In this document: positions 20,169 through 28,874 of the stretch, piece after piece
Layout of the letters: every line of letters starts with the position of its first letter
How positions within the stretch are numbered: position 1 is the first letter of the stretch
NCBI RefSeq assembly: GCF_015762685.1
Contig: NZ_PEHF01000021.1
Span: forward strand, 1-45,724
From: Candidatus Symbiopectobacterium sp. 'North America'
Lineage (GTDB): Bacteria > Pseudomonadota > Gammaproteobacteria > Enterobacterales > Enterobacteriaceae
Direction: 5' to 3'
DNA length: 45,724 nt
Made by a program: the position numbers and the translations under genes
Notes under the pieces: generated by a model
Database searches by the model: none
Told to the model about the DNA's origin: nothing
Seen by the model: only the letters and a program-made list of their open reading frames with translations

Positions 20169-22019
20169 ATGAAAAGAGTGTTGACGACGCTGGCGATTTT
20201 GCTTGTGGTGCTGGCTGTCGGTATGACGGCGCTGGTCATGCTGGTGAACCCCAACGATTTTCGCGCTTACATGGTAAGCCAGGTTGATGCCCGCAGCGGA
20301 TACTGTTTGCAGTTGGAGGGGGATCTCCGCTGGCACGTTTGGCCGCAGCTCAGCATTCTTTCTGGCGGTATGTCGCTAACCACACCGGGCGCGGCGGCAC
20401 CGATTGTCAGTGCAGAAAACATGCGTCTGGATGTGAAACTCTGGCCGCTATTGTCACATCGTCTGGAAGTGAAGCAGGTGATGCTGAAAGGAGCGGTGGT
20501 GCGCTTAACGCCTGAAAGCGAAGCGCATCGCTCCAGCACCGCACCCATTGCGCCAGCCGGTTCGTCAACGCCGGAAGAGACGCGCAATTGGCGACTTGCC
20601 ATTAATCAGTTGAAAATCGTGGATAGCCTGTTGATTTTGCAACGCGGTGACGACGAACAGCTCAACGTGCGCGATATCAACCTCACGTTGGAAGAGAGTA
20701 GTGAGCGCCAACTGGCGCTGGAATTGACTAGCCGCATTAATCGCGATCAGCGCGACCTTACTGTATCACTTCAGGCGAATCTCGATATGCAGCACTATCC
20801 GCAGAAAATCGACGCCAGTATCGAACAATTTCAATACCAACTTCAGGGCGCAGGTATTCCCGTTGGCGGCATCAGCGGCAGTGGTAGCCTTCAAGCCAGT
20901 TATCAACAAGCTGCTGGTTCTACTCAGCCGGAAAAAGTCACAGTAAATCAGTTCACGCTGGCAGCGAGTGACAGTCAACTGAGCGGGAATGCGACAGCAA
21001 TCCTGGGCGATCACCCTGAATATACGCTAGACATCAACGCGGCGCGGCTAAACCTTGATGCGCTGCTGGGAAGTGCGCCAACGGCACAAACGCAAAATGC
21101 TACGCCAGCCGCGATCAAGACCGTTACGCCGGTGGTCTCGACGGAGCGTGGGCTGAGTGAGGGGGATGCCTTATGGCAATCGTTCAGTGCGCAGTTGGCA
21201 TTGCAGGTAAACACGTTTATCTACCGTGGCCTGACCTTCAGCAAGGTAAACCTTAACGCGGTTAATCAGGCTGGCGTACTGACTATTTCCTCGTTGCAGA
21301 GCGAGCTTAACGGCGGGCGTATCGCACTGACCGGAAAAATGGATGCGAAGGCCACACCTAAAATCACTTTGCAACCCACGATTGAGGGTGTGAGCGTTGA
21401 GCCGCTGACAGTAGCGTTTGCGTTGCCGCAAACGGTCAGTGGCAAACTGTCGTTAAAGGGACAGTTTAGTGGCGATACTTTCTCGCTGGATGCATTGATG
21501 CGTCAGTGGCGGGGTAACGCGACATTGAGTGTGGATAACCTGCGTTTTCAGGGCGTGAATATTCAGCAGATGATTCAGTTGGCGGTGGTGCGTAACAACA
21601 GCAATGTGCAGGCGTTAGAGCGCTACGATCGCTATACCGATATTACGAGGTTGACCGGCAATGCCGATCTCAATGCAGGTAAACTGCGGGTAAGTGATAT
21701 TACCGGTCAATCTGCGCTGCTGTCGCTCACTGGTACCAGCCAGTTTGATCTCCCGGCTCAACAATGTGACATGAATTTTAACGTGCGCATTACCGATGGC
21801 TGGCGTGGTAACGAGCAGTTAGTGGAGATTTTAAAATCTACCAGCGTACCGCTGAGTATTTATGGCCCGATCAATAACCTGAGCTATCAACTGCAAGTCG
21901 ATCAGTTGCTGCGTAAACGCTTTCAGGATGAGATGAAAAAGCGGCTCAATGAGTGGGCCGACAAAAACCAGCAGAGCCAGACCGGCAAAGGGCTAAAACA
22001 GCTTCTCGACAAGCTTTGA
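20169..22019 (+). CDS. asmA: AsmA, inner-membrane anchored AsmA-like protein
   Basis: A 616-residue protein (E. coli 617) with one N-terminal membrane helix (residues about 4-26) and a long periplasmic part. The AsmA family belongs to the bridge-like lipid-transfer group and AsmA affects outer-membrane assembly and LPS. The N-terminal block VNPNDFRAYMVSQVDARSGY and the C-terminal block NFNVRITDGWRGN...LDKL are conserved. GGGAGGATGAC precedes the ATG. Nothing suggests damage. Confidence 0.93.
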   Translation: MKRVLTTLAILLVVLAVGMTALVMLVNPNDFRAYMVSQVDARSGYCLQLEGDLRWHVWPQLSILSGGMSLTTPGAAAPIVSAENMRLDVKLWPLLSHRLEVKQVMLKGAVVRLTPESEAHRSSTAPIAPAGSSTPEETRNWRLAINQLKIVDSLLILQRGDDEQLNVRDINLTLEESSERQLALELTSRINRDQRDLTVSLQANLDMQHYPQKIDASIEQFQYQLQGAGIPVGGISGSGSLQASYQQAAGSTQPEKVTVNQFTLAASDSQLSGNATAILGDHPEYTLDINAARLNLDALLGSAPTAQTQNATPAAIKTVTPVVSTERGLSEGDALWQSFSAQLALQVNTFIYRGLTFSKVNLNAVNQAGVLTISSLQSELNGGRIALTGKMDAKATPKITLQPTIEGVSVEPLTVAFALPQTVSGKLSLKGQFSGDTFSLDALMRQWRGNATLSVDNLRFQGVNIQQMIQLAVVRNNSNVQALERYDRYTDITRLTGNADLNAGKLRVSDITGQSALLSLTGTSQFDLPAQQCDMNFNVRITDGWRGNEQLVEILKSTSVPLSIYGPINNLSYQLQVDQLLRKRFQDEMKKRLNEWADKNQQSQTGKGLKQLLDKL

Positions 22020-22133
22020 TTGCCTATGTCGTGGTCTTAAAAGCGACGGCGATAAGGCGATAAATAGGGGGACTCATTATCTCCGTCCCCCTTCGCCAAT
22101 CAAGAACGTCACTCGTCATTCCCGCTCTTCATC

Positions 22134-22214
22134 CGTCATTCCCGCGAAGGCGGGAATCTCCCAGAGACTAAACGCATTTCCGCTGGCAAAGGTCCCCGGC
22201 TTTCGCCGATGACG
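22134..22214. repeat. Palindromic dispersed element, copy 5
   Basis: 81 bp, CGTCATTCCCGCGAAGGCGGG to GCCGATGACG, with a short deletion near the right end. A partial extra left end (CGTCATTCCCGC) sits just before it at 22114-22125. It lies in the asmA-dcuC gap. Confidence 0.82.
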
Positions 22215-22459
22215 GCAGAGAGGGCTGCCACGATATCCATGATCGCTAATGGTTTTTTTTCTTTCAATACGTCAATAGGTAGTTTATTAACCTTATCTCG
22301 CTTACGGAAATAAACTTTACTTCTTTGATCTTTGCCATTTGTAGTTTTTCTACAAATCAGTAAACTTCCCTGCTTTTATCACGTTTTCTTATACCAGAGC
22401 GCTATTTGATGTCTGCCCGTCAGGCATTTGTTTACGTTCACTTTCTACAGAGAAACATC
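22215..22459 (+). promoter_or_regulatory. dcuC upstream region with a perfect 8-bp hairpin
   Basis: AT-rich leader of dcuC. At 22337-22357 there is an exact inverted repeat, ATTTGTAG, five T, CTACAAAT. No FNR box is convincing by eye, although dcuC is anaerobically induced in E. coli. Confidence 0.4.
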
Positions 22460-23830
22460 ATGATCGAACTCCTTATAGGTGTTGTTGTGACGGTGCTGGT
22501 GGGCCGTTACATCATTAAAGGCTATTCCGCGACCGGCGTTCTGATGGCAGGCGGGTTGCTGCTGCTGCTGATCAGCGTGCTGATGGGGAAAAGCGTACTG
22601 CCCGCCAGTGCGAAATCCACAGGGTGGGGCTTAACGGATATTGTTGAATACGTTAAAATTCTGCTGATGAGCCGCGGCGGCGACCTCGGCATGATGATTA
22701 TGGTACTGTGCGGTTTTGCCGCCTACATGACGCATATTGGTGCCAATGACGTTGTGGTAAAACTGGTTTCACGCCCGCTGAAAGTGATCAACTCCCCTTA
22801 TTTGCTGATGATTGCCGCCTATTTCGTGGCCTGCCTGATGTCACTCGCTGTGTCATCTGCCACCGGATTGGGTGTGTTGCTGATGGCAACGCTGTTCCCA
22901 GTTATGGTGAATGTGGGCATCAGCCGTGGAGCGGCGGCGGCTATCTGCGCCTTGCCGGCGGCATTGATCCTGTCGCCGACCTCTGGCGACGTGGTGCTGG
23001 CGGCACAGGCTTCGCAAATGAAGCTGGTGGATTTTGCCTTTAAGGTGACACTGCCGATCTCCATTGCCGCCATTGTGTCTATGGCGATTGCCCACTTCTT
23101 CTGGCAGCGCTATATCGACCAAAAAGAGAACATCAGCCACGAAATGGTCGAAGCGAAAGACATTGAAACCAATGCGCTGCGCCTGTACGCCATTTTGCCG
23201 TTCACGCCGATCATTGGTGTGCTGATTTTTGATGGCAAGTGGGGGCCGGAACTGCACATTATCACCATTCTGGTGATCTGTATGCTGCTGGCTGCTATGT
23301 GTGAATTCCTGCGTTTCTTTAACGCCAAAACCATTTACGCTGGGCTGGATGTCGCTTATAAGGGCATGGCCGAGGCCTTCTCCAGCGTTGTGGTGCTGTT
23401 GGTTGCTGCCGGTGTGTTTGCACAGGGGTTGAGCACCATCGGTTTTATCAGCGGGTTGATCGGGTTGGTGCAATCCTTTGGCAGCGGCGCTCTGCTTATG
23501 ATGCTGATGCTGATGCTGATGCTGGTGCTGGTAGTGATCACCATGTTGGCGGCAATGATCACCGGGTCGGGTAACGCGCCGTTCTATGCGTTTGTCGAAC
23601 TGATCCCCAAGTTGGCTTCACAGATGGGCATCAACCCAGCCTATCTGGCGATCCCGATGCTGCAAGCTTCTAACCTTGGCAGAACCATTTCTCCGGTGTC
23701 TGGCGTAGTGGTTGCGGTAGCAGGGATGGCGAAGGCTTCGCCGTTCGAAGTGGTAAAACGCACATCAGTACCGGTATTGGTCGGGCTGATTGTGGTGGTG
23801 GTTGCTACGGAAATTTTGATTCCGGCATAA
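22460..23830 (+). CDS. dcuC: Anaerobic C4-dicarboxylate carrier DcuC
   Basis: Inner-membrane transporter that exports succinate in exchange or efflux during fermentation. The 456-residue product (E. coli 461) has about 12 membrane segments. The blocks IIKGYSATGVL, DIVEYVKILLMSRGGDLGMMIM, YFVACLMSLAVSSATGLGVLLMATLFPVMVNVGISRGAAAAIC, SPTSGDVVLAAQAS and the C-terminal GSGNAPFYAFVELIPK are near-identical to the family. The chosen ATG at 22460 (MIELLIGVVV) fits the family start; 18 codons upstream do not. A (ATGCTG)4 repeat at 23501-23524 lengthens one membrane segment. Confidence 0.93.
   Translation: MIELLIGVVVTVLVGRYIIKGYSATGVLMAGGLLLLLISVLMGKSVLPASAKSTGWGLTDIVEYVKILLMSRGGDLGMMIMVLCGFAAYMTHIGANDVVVKLVSRPLKVINSPYLLMIAAYFVACLMSLAVSSATGLGVLLMATLFPVMVNVGISRGAAAAICALPAALILSPTSGDVVLAAQASQMKLVDFAFKVTLPISIAAIVSMAIAHFFWQRYIDQKENISHEMVEAKDIETNALRLYAILPFTPIIGVLIFDGKWGPELHIITILVICMLLAAMCEFLRFFNAKTIYAGLDVAYKGMAEAFSSVVVLLVAAGVFAQGLSTIGFISGLIGLVQSFGSGALLMMLMLMLMLVLVVITMLAAMITGSGNAPFYAFVELIPKLASQMGINPAYLAIPMLQASNLGRTISPVSGVVVAVAGMAKASPFEVVKRTSVPVLVGLIVVVVATEILIPA
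23501..23530 (+). repeat. Hexanucleotide microsatellite in dcuC
   Basis: Four perfect ATGCTG units plus one GTGCTG, read in frame as Met-Leu x4, Val-Leu (residues 348-357). Compared with E. coli DcuC as I remember it, the segment is about six residues longer. Changes by one unit would keep the frame. Confidence 0.85.
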
Positions 23831-23839
23831 GATAAATGG

Positions 23840-23870
23840 GCATCCCTCACTGTGTATCGGTGGGGGATGC
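23840..23870. terminator. Terminator between convergent dcuC and yegH
   Basis: Eleven-base-pair stem with one G-T pair (23840-23850 with 23860-23870), nine-base loop, followed by TTCACTTTT on the plus strand. The other strand has fewer T residues after the stem. Confidence 0.7.
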
Positions 23871-23877
23871 TTCACTT

Positions 23878-25464
23878 TTATACCTCATAATCCTGCTCAG
23901 GCGTGTGCTCCTGAGTGATTGCCACTTTCACAATACGGTGGCTCTCCATGCTTAATATTTTGAAGCGATAACCATCTATGGTGAGTTCATCACCCTCTTG
24001 CGGCACCCGCTGCGAATATTCCATCATTAACCCGGCCAGCGTGTAATACTCACGTTTTTCATCCAGCGTAAGGGGGATGTACATGGCGAGATCTTCCAGC
24101 GGCGTATAGCCGTTGGCAATCCAACTCCCGTCTTCATTTTGCGTGATGTCGTGACGTGCATCGACATCTTCTCCCTCGACCGGCAGATTACCGGCGATGG
24201 TTTCCATTACATCACTCAGCGTAACAATACCTTCCACCGAACCAAATTCATCCACCACAAAAGCGAAGTGGGTTTTTGCCGTTCTGAACTGCTCTAGCGC
24301 CTGTAGCAAAGAGATCTGCTCAGGGAACACCAGCGGCTGGCGCACCAGCTTATGCAGATCGAGCAGTTCATGGCGCAACTGTTGTTGCAGCAGGGAGGCC
24401 ACATGCACGATACCCACCGGTTCATCCGAGGTAGAGCTATCCATCACTACCAGTCGCGTATGCGGGCTTTTCTCCAACAGCGTTGCCAGCGCATCTTGGG
24501 GAGACTGAAGCTCAACGGCGATGATATCGTGGCGGGATGTCATGATGCTGCTGACGCTACGCTGCCCCATGCCGAGCACGCGTTCGATCATGCGCCGTTC
24601 CTGACGGTTGAACACCGCATTACCGCTTTGTGCGTTGTCGCCAATCAGGTCCGAGGTTTGGTTATTCAATTCCGCATCTTCATGCTCGCCGCGCAGGATT
24701 TTCAGGATCACATCGGCGGTACGCTGGCGCAGCGGCACATCTGAGGTGAGGAAACGGCGGCGGTTAAACTGGGCAACCTGATTTAGCACCTCAATCAATA
24801 CGGAGAAACCAATCGCTGCATAGAGGTAGCCTTTAGGAATATGGTAACCGAAGCCATTTGCGACCAGGCTAAAGCCGATCATCAGTAAAAAGCTGAGGCA
24901 AAGAATGACGATAGTTGGGTGAGCGTTTACAAACCGGGTTAACGGCTTGCTAGCGAGCAGCATTAATCCAATGGAGATGGTGACGGCAGACATCATCTCC
25001 AGCAGATGATCCGTCATACCGACAGCGGTAATCACCGAATCCAGCGAAAAGATGGCATCCAGGATTACAATTTGCGTCATAACCGCCCAAAAGTGCGCTC
25101 TTTTACGCTGGCCATGCTGCTCATGATCTTTGCCTTCTAACCGCTCATTGAGTTCTACGGTGGCCTTGAACAGCAGAAACAGCCCGCCAATCACCATAAT
25201 GATATCGCGCGCGCTAAACGGCTGTTGAAACAGGGTGAAAAGCGGGGCGGTGAGGGAAACCAGCCAGGACATAGAGGCAAGCAGCACCAGCCGCATCAAT
25301 AGCACGAGTGACAGACTAACGACGCGGGCACGATCTCTGAGTTTTTCGGGGAGTTTTTCCGCCAGAATGGCAATAAAGGCAAGGTTATCGATACCTAATA
25401 CCAGTTCCAACACCACGAGCGTTGCCAAACCGGCCCAGATAGTGGGATCAGCGATCCACTCCAT
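23878..25464 (-). CDS. yegH: TerC-family membrane protein with CBS and CorC domains (YegH)
   Basis: Inner-membrane protein of 528 residues (E. coli YegH 527). Residues about 1-240 are a seven-helix TerC-like part ([35 protein letters not shown] with acidic residues in membranes). About 300-430 are two CBS repeats ([40 protein letters not shown]). About 440-528 are a CorC/HlyC C-terminal domain. Members are linked to metal-ion handling, possibly manganese, but YegH itself has no settled role. The start is the ATG at 25462-25464 ([13 protein letters not shown]); the frame extends 27 codons further without similarity. Confidence 0.9.
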   Translation of the reverse strand: MEWIADPTIWAGLATLVVLELVLGIDNLAFIAILAEKLPEKLRDRARVVSLSLVLLMRLVLLASMSWLVSLTAPLFTLFQQPFSARDIIMVIGGLFLLFKATVELNERLEGKDHEQHGQRKRAHFWAVMTQIVILDAIFSLDSVITAVGMTDHLLEMMSAVTISIGLMLLASKPLTRFVNAHPTIVILCLSFLLMIGFSLVANGFGYHIPKGYLYAAIGFSVLIEVLNQVAQFNRRRFLTSDVPLRQRTADVILKILRGEHEDAELNNQTSDLIGDNAQSGNAVFNRQERRMIERVLGMGQRSVSSIMTSRHDIIAVELQSPQDALATLLEKSPHTRLVVMDSSTSDEPVGIVHVASLLQQQLRHELLDLHKLVRQPLVFPEQISLLQALEQFRTAKTHFAFVVDEFGSVEGIVTLSDVMETIAGNLPVEGEDVDARHDITQNEDGSWIANGYTPLEDLAMYIPLTLDEKREYYTLAGLMMEYSQRVPQEGDELTIDGYRFKILSMESHRIVKVAITQEHTPEQDYEV

Positions 25465-26058
25465 ATAAATTTTTTCACCTTCATCAACCAGAATCGATAT
25501 AGGGTAGCAGCGCAGGCCGCATTGAACCAGCATTTGTGGGGACATTGCCCGCCAGACAACATTTTCATAAAATCATTGCAAACATAATTACTTTATTTAC
25601 AACTATTTAGCATTTTAACCTGCTGATTTAAAATCGCTAACTTTCAAAAAACGGTATCTAGCCACGCGCAAAAGTGCTAGCCTTTGTAAGGAATTATTAA
25701 ATAAAACCGTTTTGTTTAAAAAACACTCAAACATAAAAAGACATGTGATTTCCTAAGGTTATTGCGGTTTTGTTGCGCGGGATAGGCCTAATCTGAAAAT
25801 CTTTGTAAATCCACGAACTTTCTGTACAGAGTGAAATTTGCTCCATACTATAGTGGCGTGCGCGGCACTATAGAGTCTTTTTCTGAAAGTTTTGTGGTTT
25901 TTTTTGGTTGACTAGCCCGTAACAGTAAATAAGTACCCAGGAATCATAATGTGCCCCACGGATGGTATTCCGTATTTTAACAGCACGTTGGCGGCTATAA
26001 GCCAAGGGCGGTAGCGTGCCTGGTGCGAAGTAACTTCACGGTTGATGATGGTGCAAAA
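25465..26058 (+). promoter_or_regulatory. Capsule operon control region
   Basis: About 590 noncoding bases between the divergent yegH and capsule genes. It holds, in order, an AT-rich part; a possible RcsAB half-site ending TTTCCTA at 25749-25755 (right half perfect, left half poor); an 8-bp inverted repeat CTATAGTG...CACTATAG at 25848-25873; a TTGACT at 25908; and the JUMPstart/ops element. I could not assign the promoter with confidence. Confidence 0.6.
25981..26021 (+). promoter_or_regulatory. JUMPstart with ops element (RfaH loading site)
   Basis: GCTATAAGCCAAGGGCGGTAGCGTGCCT closely follows the JUMPstart consensus. The 12-base ops element GGCGGTAGCGTG is exact at 26007-26018. It lies 40 bases before the first operon gene. 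RfaH bound here would let RNA polymerase read through the long, AT-rich capsule operon. Confidence 0.95.
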
Positions 26059-27147
26059 ATGCAAGAAATTACGGTTATCTTTATAAGCTCTTTTATTGCG
26101 CTTTTTCTGGCAAGAAAAACAGCAATAAAAATAGGATTAGTGGATAAACCGAACTCGCGCAAAAAACACCGCGGGCACATCCCCCTCGTGGGGGGTGTTT
26201 CTATTTATCTCGCCCTGTGGATCCTCTATGCCCTTCATTCTGAATGGCTACCTGATTTTTCTCTCTATATGGTCTGCGCCAGTGCGTTACTTTTCGTTGG
26301 CGTGCTGGACGACCGCTTCGATCTCCATGTTATGCCTCGTATCTTCCTGCAAGCGCTGGTAGCCAGCATCATGATGTATTCCGGGCTTCATCTTGCGAGC
26401 CTGGGTAACATTCTGTTTGGCTATGAGCTGGTGCTGGGATGGGCGGGCTACGCGGTGACACTGCTCGCGGTCTGGGGCGCTATCAATGCTTTCAACATGG
26501 TCGATGGTATCGATGGTTTACTGGGCGCACTCTCTTGCGTTACCTTTGGTGCGCTGGCCGTGATGTTTTATCTGGATGGCGAGCATGAACTGGCGCAGTG
26601 GAGTTTATGCCTGTTGGCTGCATCCATTCCTTATATTCTTCTCAATCTCGGTATTCCGTGGGGACAAAAATTTAAAGTCTTTATGGGCGATGCTGGCAGC
26701 ACCTTGATTGGCTTTACCGTCATCTGGTTGCTGATTGTCGCCACGCAAGGGCATGACGCTGTAATTCGCCCGGTAACTGCTTTGTGGTTTATCGCCGTAC
26801 CGTTGATGGACATGGTCACTATTATGACACGCCGTATTCGCCGTGGTGATAGCCCCTTCAAGCCCGATCGCGAACACTTGCATCATATTTTACTGCGTGC
26901 GGGGCTGGGGCCGCGTCAAACCCTGTTAGCCATTGTTGGCGTAGCGTTTATCTTTGCGCTGGTAGGTATTATTGGCGAACGTGCAGGAATCCGAGAGTCT
27001 GTTATGCTTAGCCTGTTTTTACTGGCATTCGTCGGCTATTTCTGGTCAATTACCCGGGTATGGCGTTTGCTGACATGGGCTCGCCGTGGTAGCGGCCAGT
27101 CCGAGCATTTGCACAGCAAAGTGATCCAAACGCCACTGAACAAGTAA
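26059..27147 (+). CDS. WecA-like undecaprenyl-phosphate HexNAc-1-phosphate transferase
   Basis: Integral membrane enzyme that starts the repeat unit by moving HexNAc-1-phosphate (GlcNAc in WecA) from UDP-sugar to undecaprenyl phosphate. 362 residues, about 11 membrane helices. Diagnostic: GLVDKPNSRKKHRGHIPLVGGVS, LDDRFDLH (the DD motif), NAFNMVDGIDGLLG, FMGDAGSTLIGFTVIWLL, and the HLHH-type His motif in REHLHHILLRAG. Very close to E. coli WecA, which normally sits in the ECA cluster, so this is probably a paralogue dedicated to the capsule. First gene after ops. The ATG at 26059 is preferred over a GTG at 26023. Confidence 0.88.
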   Translation: MQEITVIFISSFIALFLARKTAIKIGLVDKPNSRKKHRGHIPLVGGVSIYLALWILYALHSEWLPDFSLYMVCASALLFVGVLDDRFDLHVMPRIFLQALVASIMMYSGLHLASLGNILFGYELVLGWAGYAVTLLAVWGAINAFNMVDGIDGLLGALSCVTFGALAVMFYLDGEHELAQWSLCLLAASIPYILLNLGIPWGQKFKVFMGDAGSTLIGFTVIWLLIVATQGHDAVIRPVTALWFIAVPLMDMVTIMTRRIRRGDSPFKPDREHLHHILLRAGLGPRQTLLAIVGVAFIFALVGIIGERAGIRESVMLSLFLLAFVGYFWSITRVWRLLTWARRGSGQSEHLHSKVIQTPLNK

Positions 27148-27261
27148 ATTACCCGTTTTTACAGCCGTAACTCATGGAATCAATAGCACCCGAATTCTTT
27201 ATGATAGAGGCAGAGGATCGGCGGCGACTTATAACTTATTAAAAGTGATGGCATAAACAGG

Positions 27262-28398
27262 ATGATAGCTTACAAAAGAAAAGTGATACCGTTGATGGTA
27301 TCTGCCGTGTTGCTGAACGGTTGTACCATTATTCCTGGTTCGCATTTGACGAACAGCGGCAAAGAAGTGATTAAACAGCAGGATGCAGATTTCAACATCA
27401 GTAAACTGGTCAACGTTTACCCGATGACGCCCTACCTGATTGAGAAAATGCGGGCAAAATCGCTGGTAGCTCAAGCTAACTCCGTGCTGGATCGTGAACT
27501 GCAAAGCTACGAATATCATATAGGCGTCGGTGACGTGCTGATGATTACCGTATGGGACCACCCTGAATTGACCACTCCCGCAGGTACCTATCGCACTGCG
27601 GCAGATTCCGGCAACTGGGTCCACGCGGATGGCACTATCTTCTACCCCTACATTGGTAAAGTGACGGTGGCGGGTAAAACGGTCACCCAGGTGCGCGATG
27701 AGATCATGGGCCGCCTGGCACAATATATTGAATCGCCACAAGTGGAAGTAAGCATTGCCGCGTTCCGTTCACAGAAAGTGTATGTTTCGGGTGAAGTGGC
27801 GACATCTGGACAGCAGGCCGTTACCAACGTGCCGCTAACCATTCTGGATGCCATCAACAAAGCGGGTGGGCTGACGGAAAACGCCGACTGGCGCAACGTG
27901 GTGCTCACCCATAACGGGCAGGAAAAACGCATTTCCCTCCAGGTGCTGATGCAAAACGGCGACCTGTCTCAGAACCAACTTCTCTACCCTGGCGATATCC
28001 TTTATGTGCCGCGTAACGACGGCCTGAAGGTGTTTGTTATGGGGGAAGTGAAAAAGCAAAGCACGCTGAAAATGGACCGCAGCGGCATGACGCTCACCGA
28101 AGCGTTAGGCAATGCGGAAGGGATGGATCAGGCGATGTCTGATGCCACCGGTGTGTTTGTTATCCGTCCACTGCGCGGCACACAAGGCCCTAAACTGGCC
28201 GATATCTACCAGCTTAATACTGCGGATGCGACATCGTTGGTGATGGGCACTGAGTTCCAGCTACAGCCCTATGATGTGGTTTATGTGACGACCACACCTC
28301 TTGTGCGTTGGAACCGCGTGATTTCACAATTGGCTCCAACCATATCAGCATTTAATGATCTGACCAAAGGCGCGACGCGTGTTCGTACCTGGCCATAA
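27262..28398 (+). CDS. wza: Outer-membrane capsule export channel Wza
   Basis: Octameric outer-membrane lipoprotein through which group 1 capsule and colanic acid leave the cell. 378 residues (E. coli 379). Lipoprotein signal with lipobox LLNGC (Cys21). The polysaccharide export motif [21 protein letters not shown], then two SLBB-like domains ([60 protein letters not shown]), and the C-terminal amphipathic helix ([18 protein letters not shown]) that forms the pore are all present. The ATG is directly preceded by CAGG with no spacer, so translation initiation may be weak or depend on coupling. Confidence 0.95.
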   Translation: MIAYKRKVIPLMVSAVLLNGCTIIPGSHLTNSGKEVIKQQDADFNISKLVNVYPMTPYLIEKMRAKSLVAQANSVLDRELQSYEYHIGVGDVLMITVWDHPELTTPAGTYRTAADSGNWVHADGTIFYPYIGKVTVAGKTVTQVRDEIMGRLAQYIESPQVEVSIAAFRSQKVYVSGEVATSGQQAVTNVPLTILDAINKAGGLTENADWRNVVLTHNGQEKRISLQVLMQNGDLSQNQLLYPGDILYVPRNDGLKVFVMGEVKKQSTLKMDRSGMTLTEALGNAEGMDQAMSDATGVFVIRPLRGTQGPKLADIYQLNTADATSLVMGTEFQLQPYDVVYVTTTPLVRWNRVISQLAPTISAFNDLTKGATRVRTWP

Positions 28399-28424
28399 CC
28401 GTTCATTGATACGCGAAGAACGTC

Positions 28425-28859
28425 ATGTTTGATTCCATTTTAGTGGTATGCGTCGGCAACATCTGCCGCTCTCCGACCGGGGAGCGGTTGTTAAAACAGC
28501 TGTTGCCAAACAAAAGAATCGCCTCTGCGGGACTAGGGGCACTGGTTGAGCATGCCGCAGATAACACTGCCAGCGATGTAGCCAGTGAGCACGGCCTTTC
28601 ACTGGAAGGGCACTCAGCCCAGCAGTTCACCAAATCCTTATGCAGAGAATATGACCTGATTTTGGTGATGGAAAAAGGCCACATCGATGCCGTGGGGCGC
28701 ATGGCACCGGAAGTGCGTGGTAAGACCATGTTGTTTGGCCACTGGCTGAACCAGCGAGAGATTGTTGACCCTTATGGCAAAAGTCGCGAGGCTTTTGAGT
28801 TTGTTTATGTACAACTAGAGCAGTCGGCCCAAAAATGGGCGCAGGCTTTAAATAGATAA
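28425..28859 (+). CDS. wzb: Low-molecular-weight protein tyrosine phosphatase Wzb
   Basis: Removes phosphate from the C-terminal tyrosines of Wzc, which is needed for high-level polymer export. 144 residues (E. coli 147). The catalytic P-loop is CVGNICRSPTGE (nucleophile Cys9), with the general acid Asp in IVDPYGKS (near residue 115). Between wza and wzc, as in all Wzy-dependent group 1 loci. Confidence 0.95.
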   Translation: MFDSILVVCVGNICRSPTGERLLKQLLPNKRIASAGLGALVEHAADNTASDVASEHGLSLEGHSAQQFTKSLCREYDLILVMEKGHIDAVGRMAPEVRGKTMLFGHWLNQREIVDPYGKSREAFEFVYVQLEQSAQKWAQALNR

Positions 28860-28874
28860 TTTTCAGAGAAACCG

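Noticed and set aside
7816..22214. Repeated hairpin elements as a CRISPR array or ERIC sequences
   Set aside because: They are spread over 14 kb in both orientations, with no regular spacers, and do not match the ERIC consensus I know.
22337..22357. dcuC upstream hairpin as an FNR or terminator element
   Set aside because: The arms do not match TTGAT/ATCAA, and the stem is AT-rich without a following T run; kept only as an unexplained palindrome.
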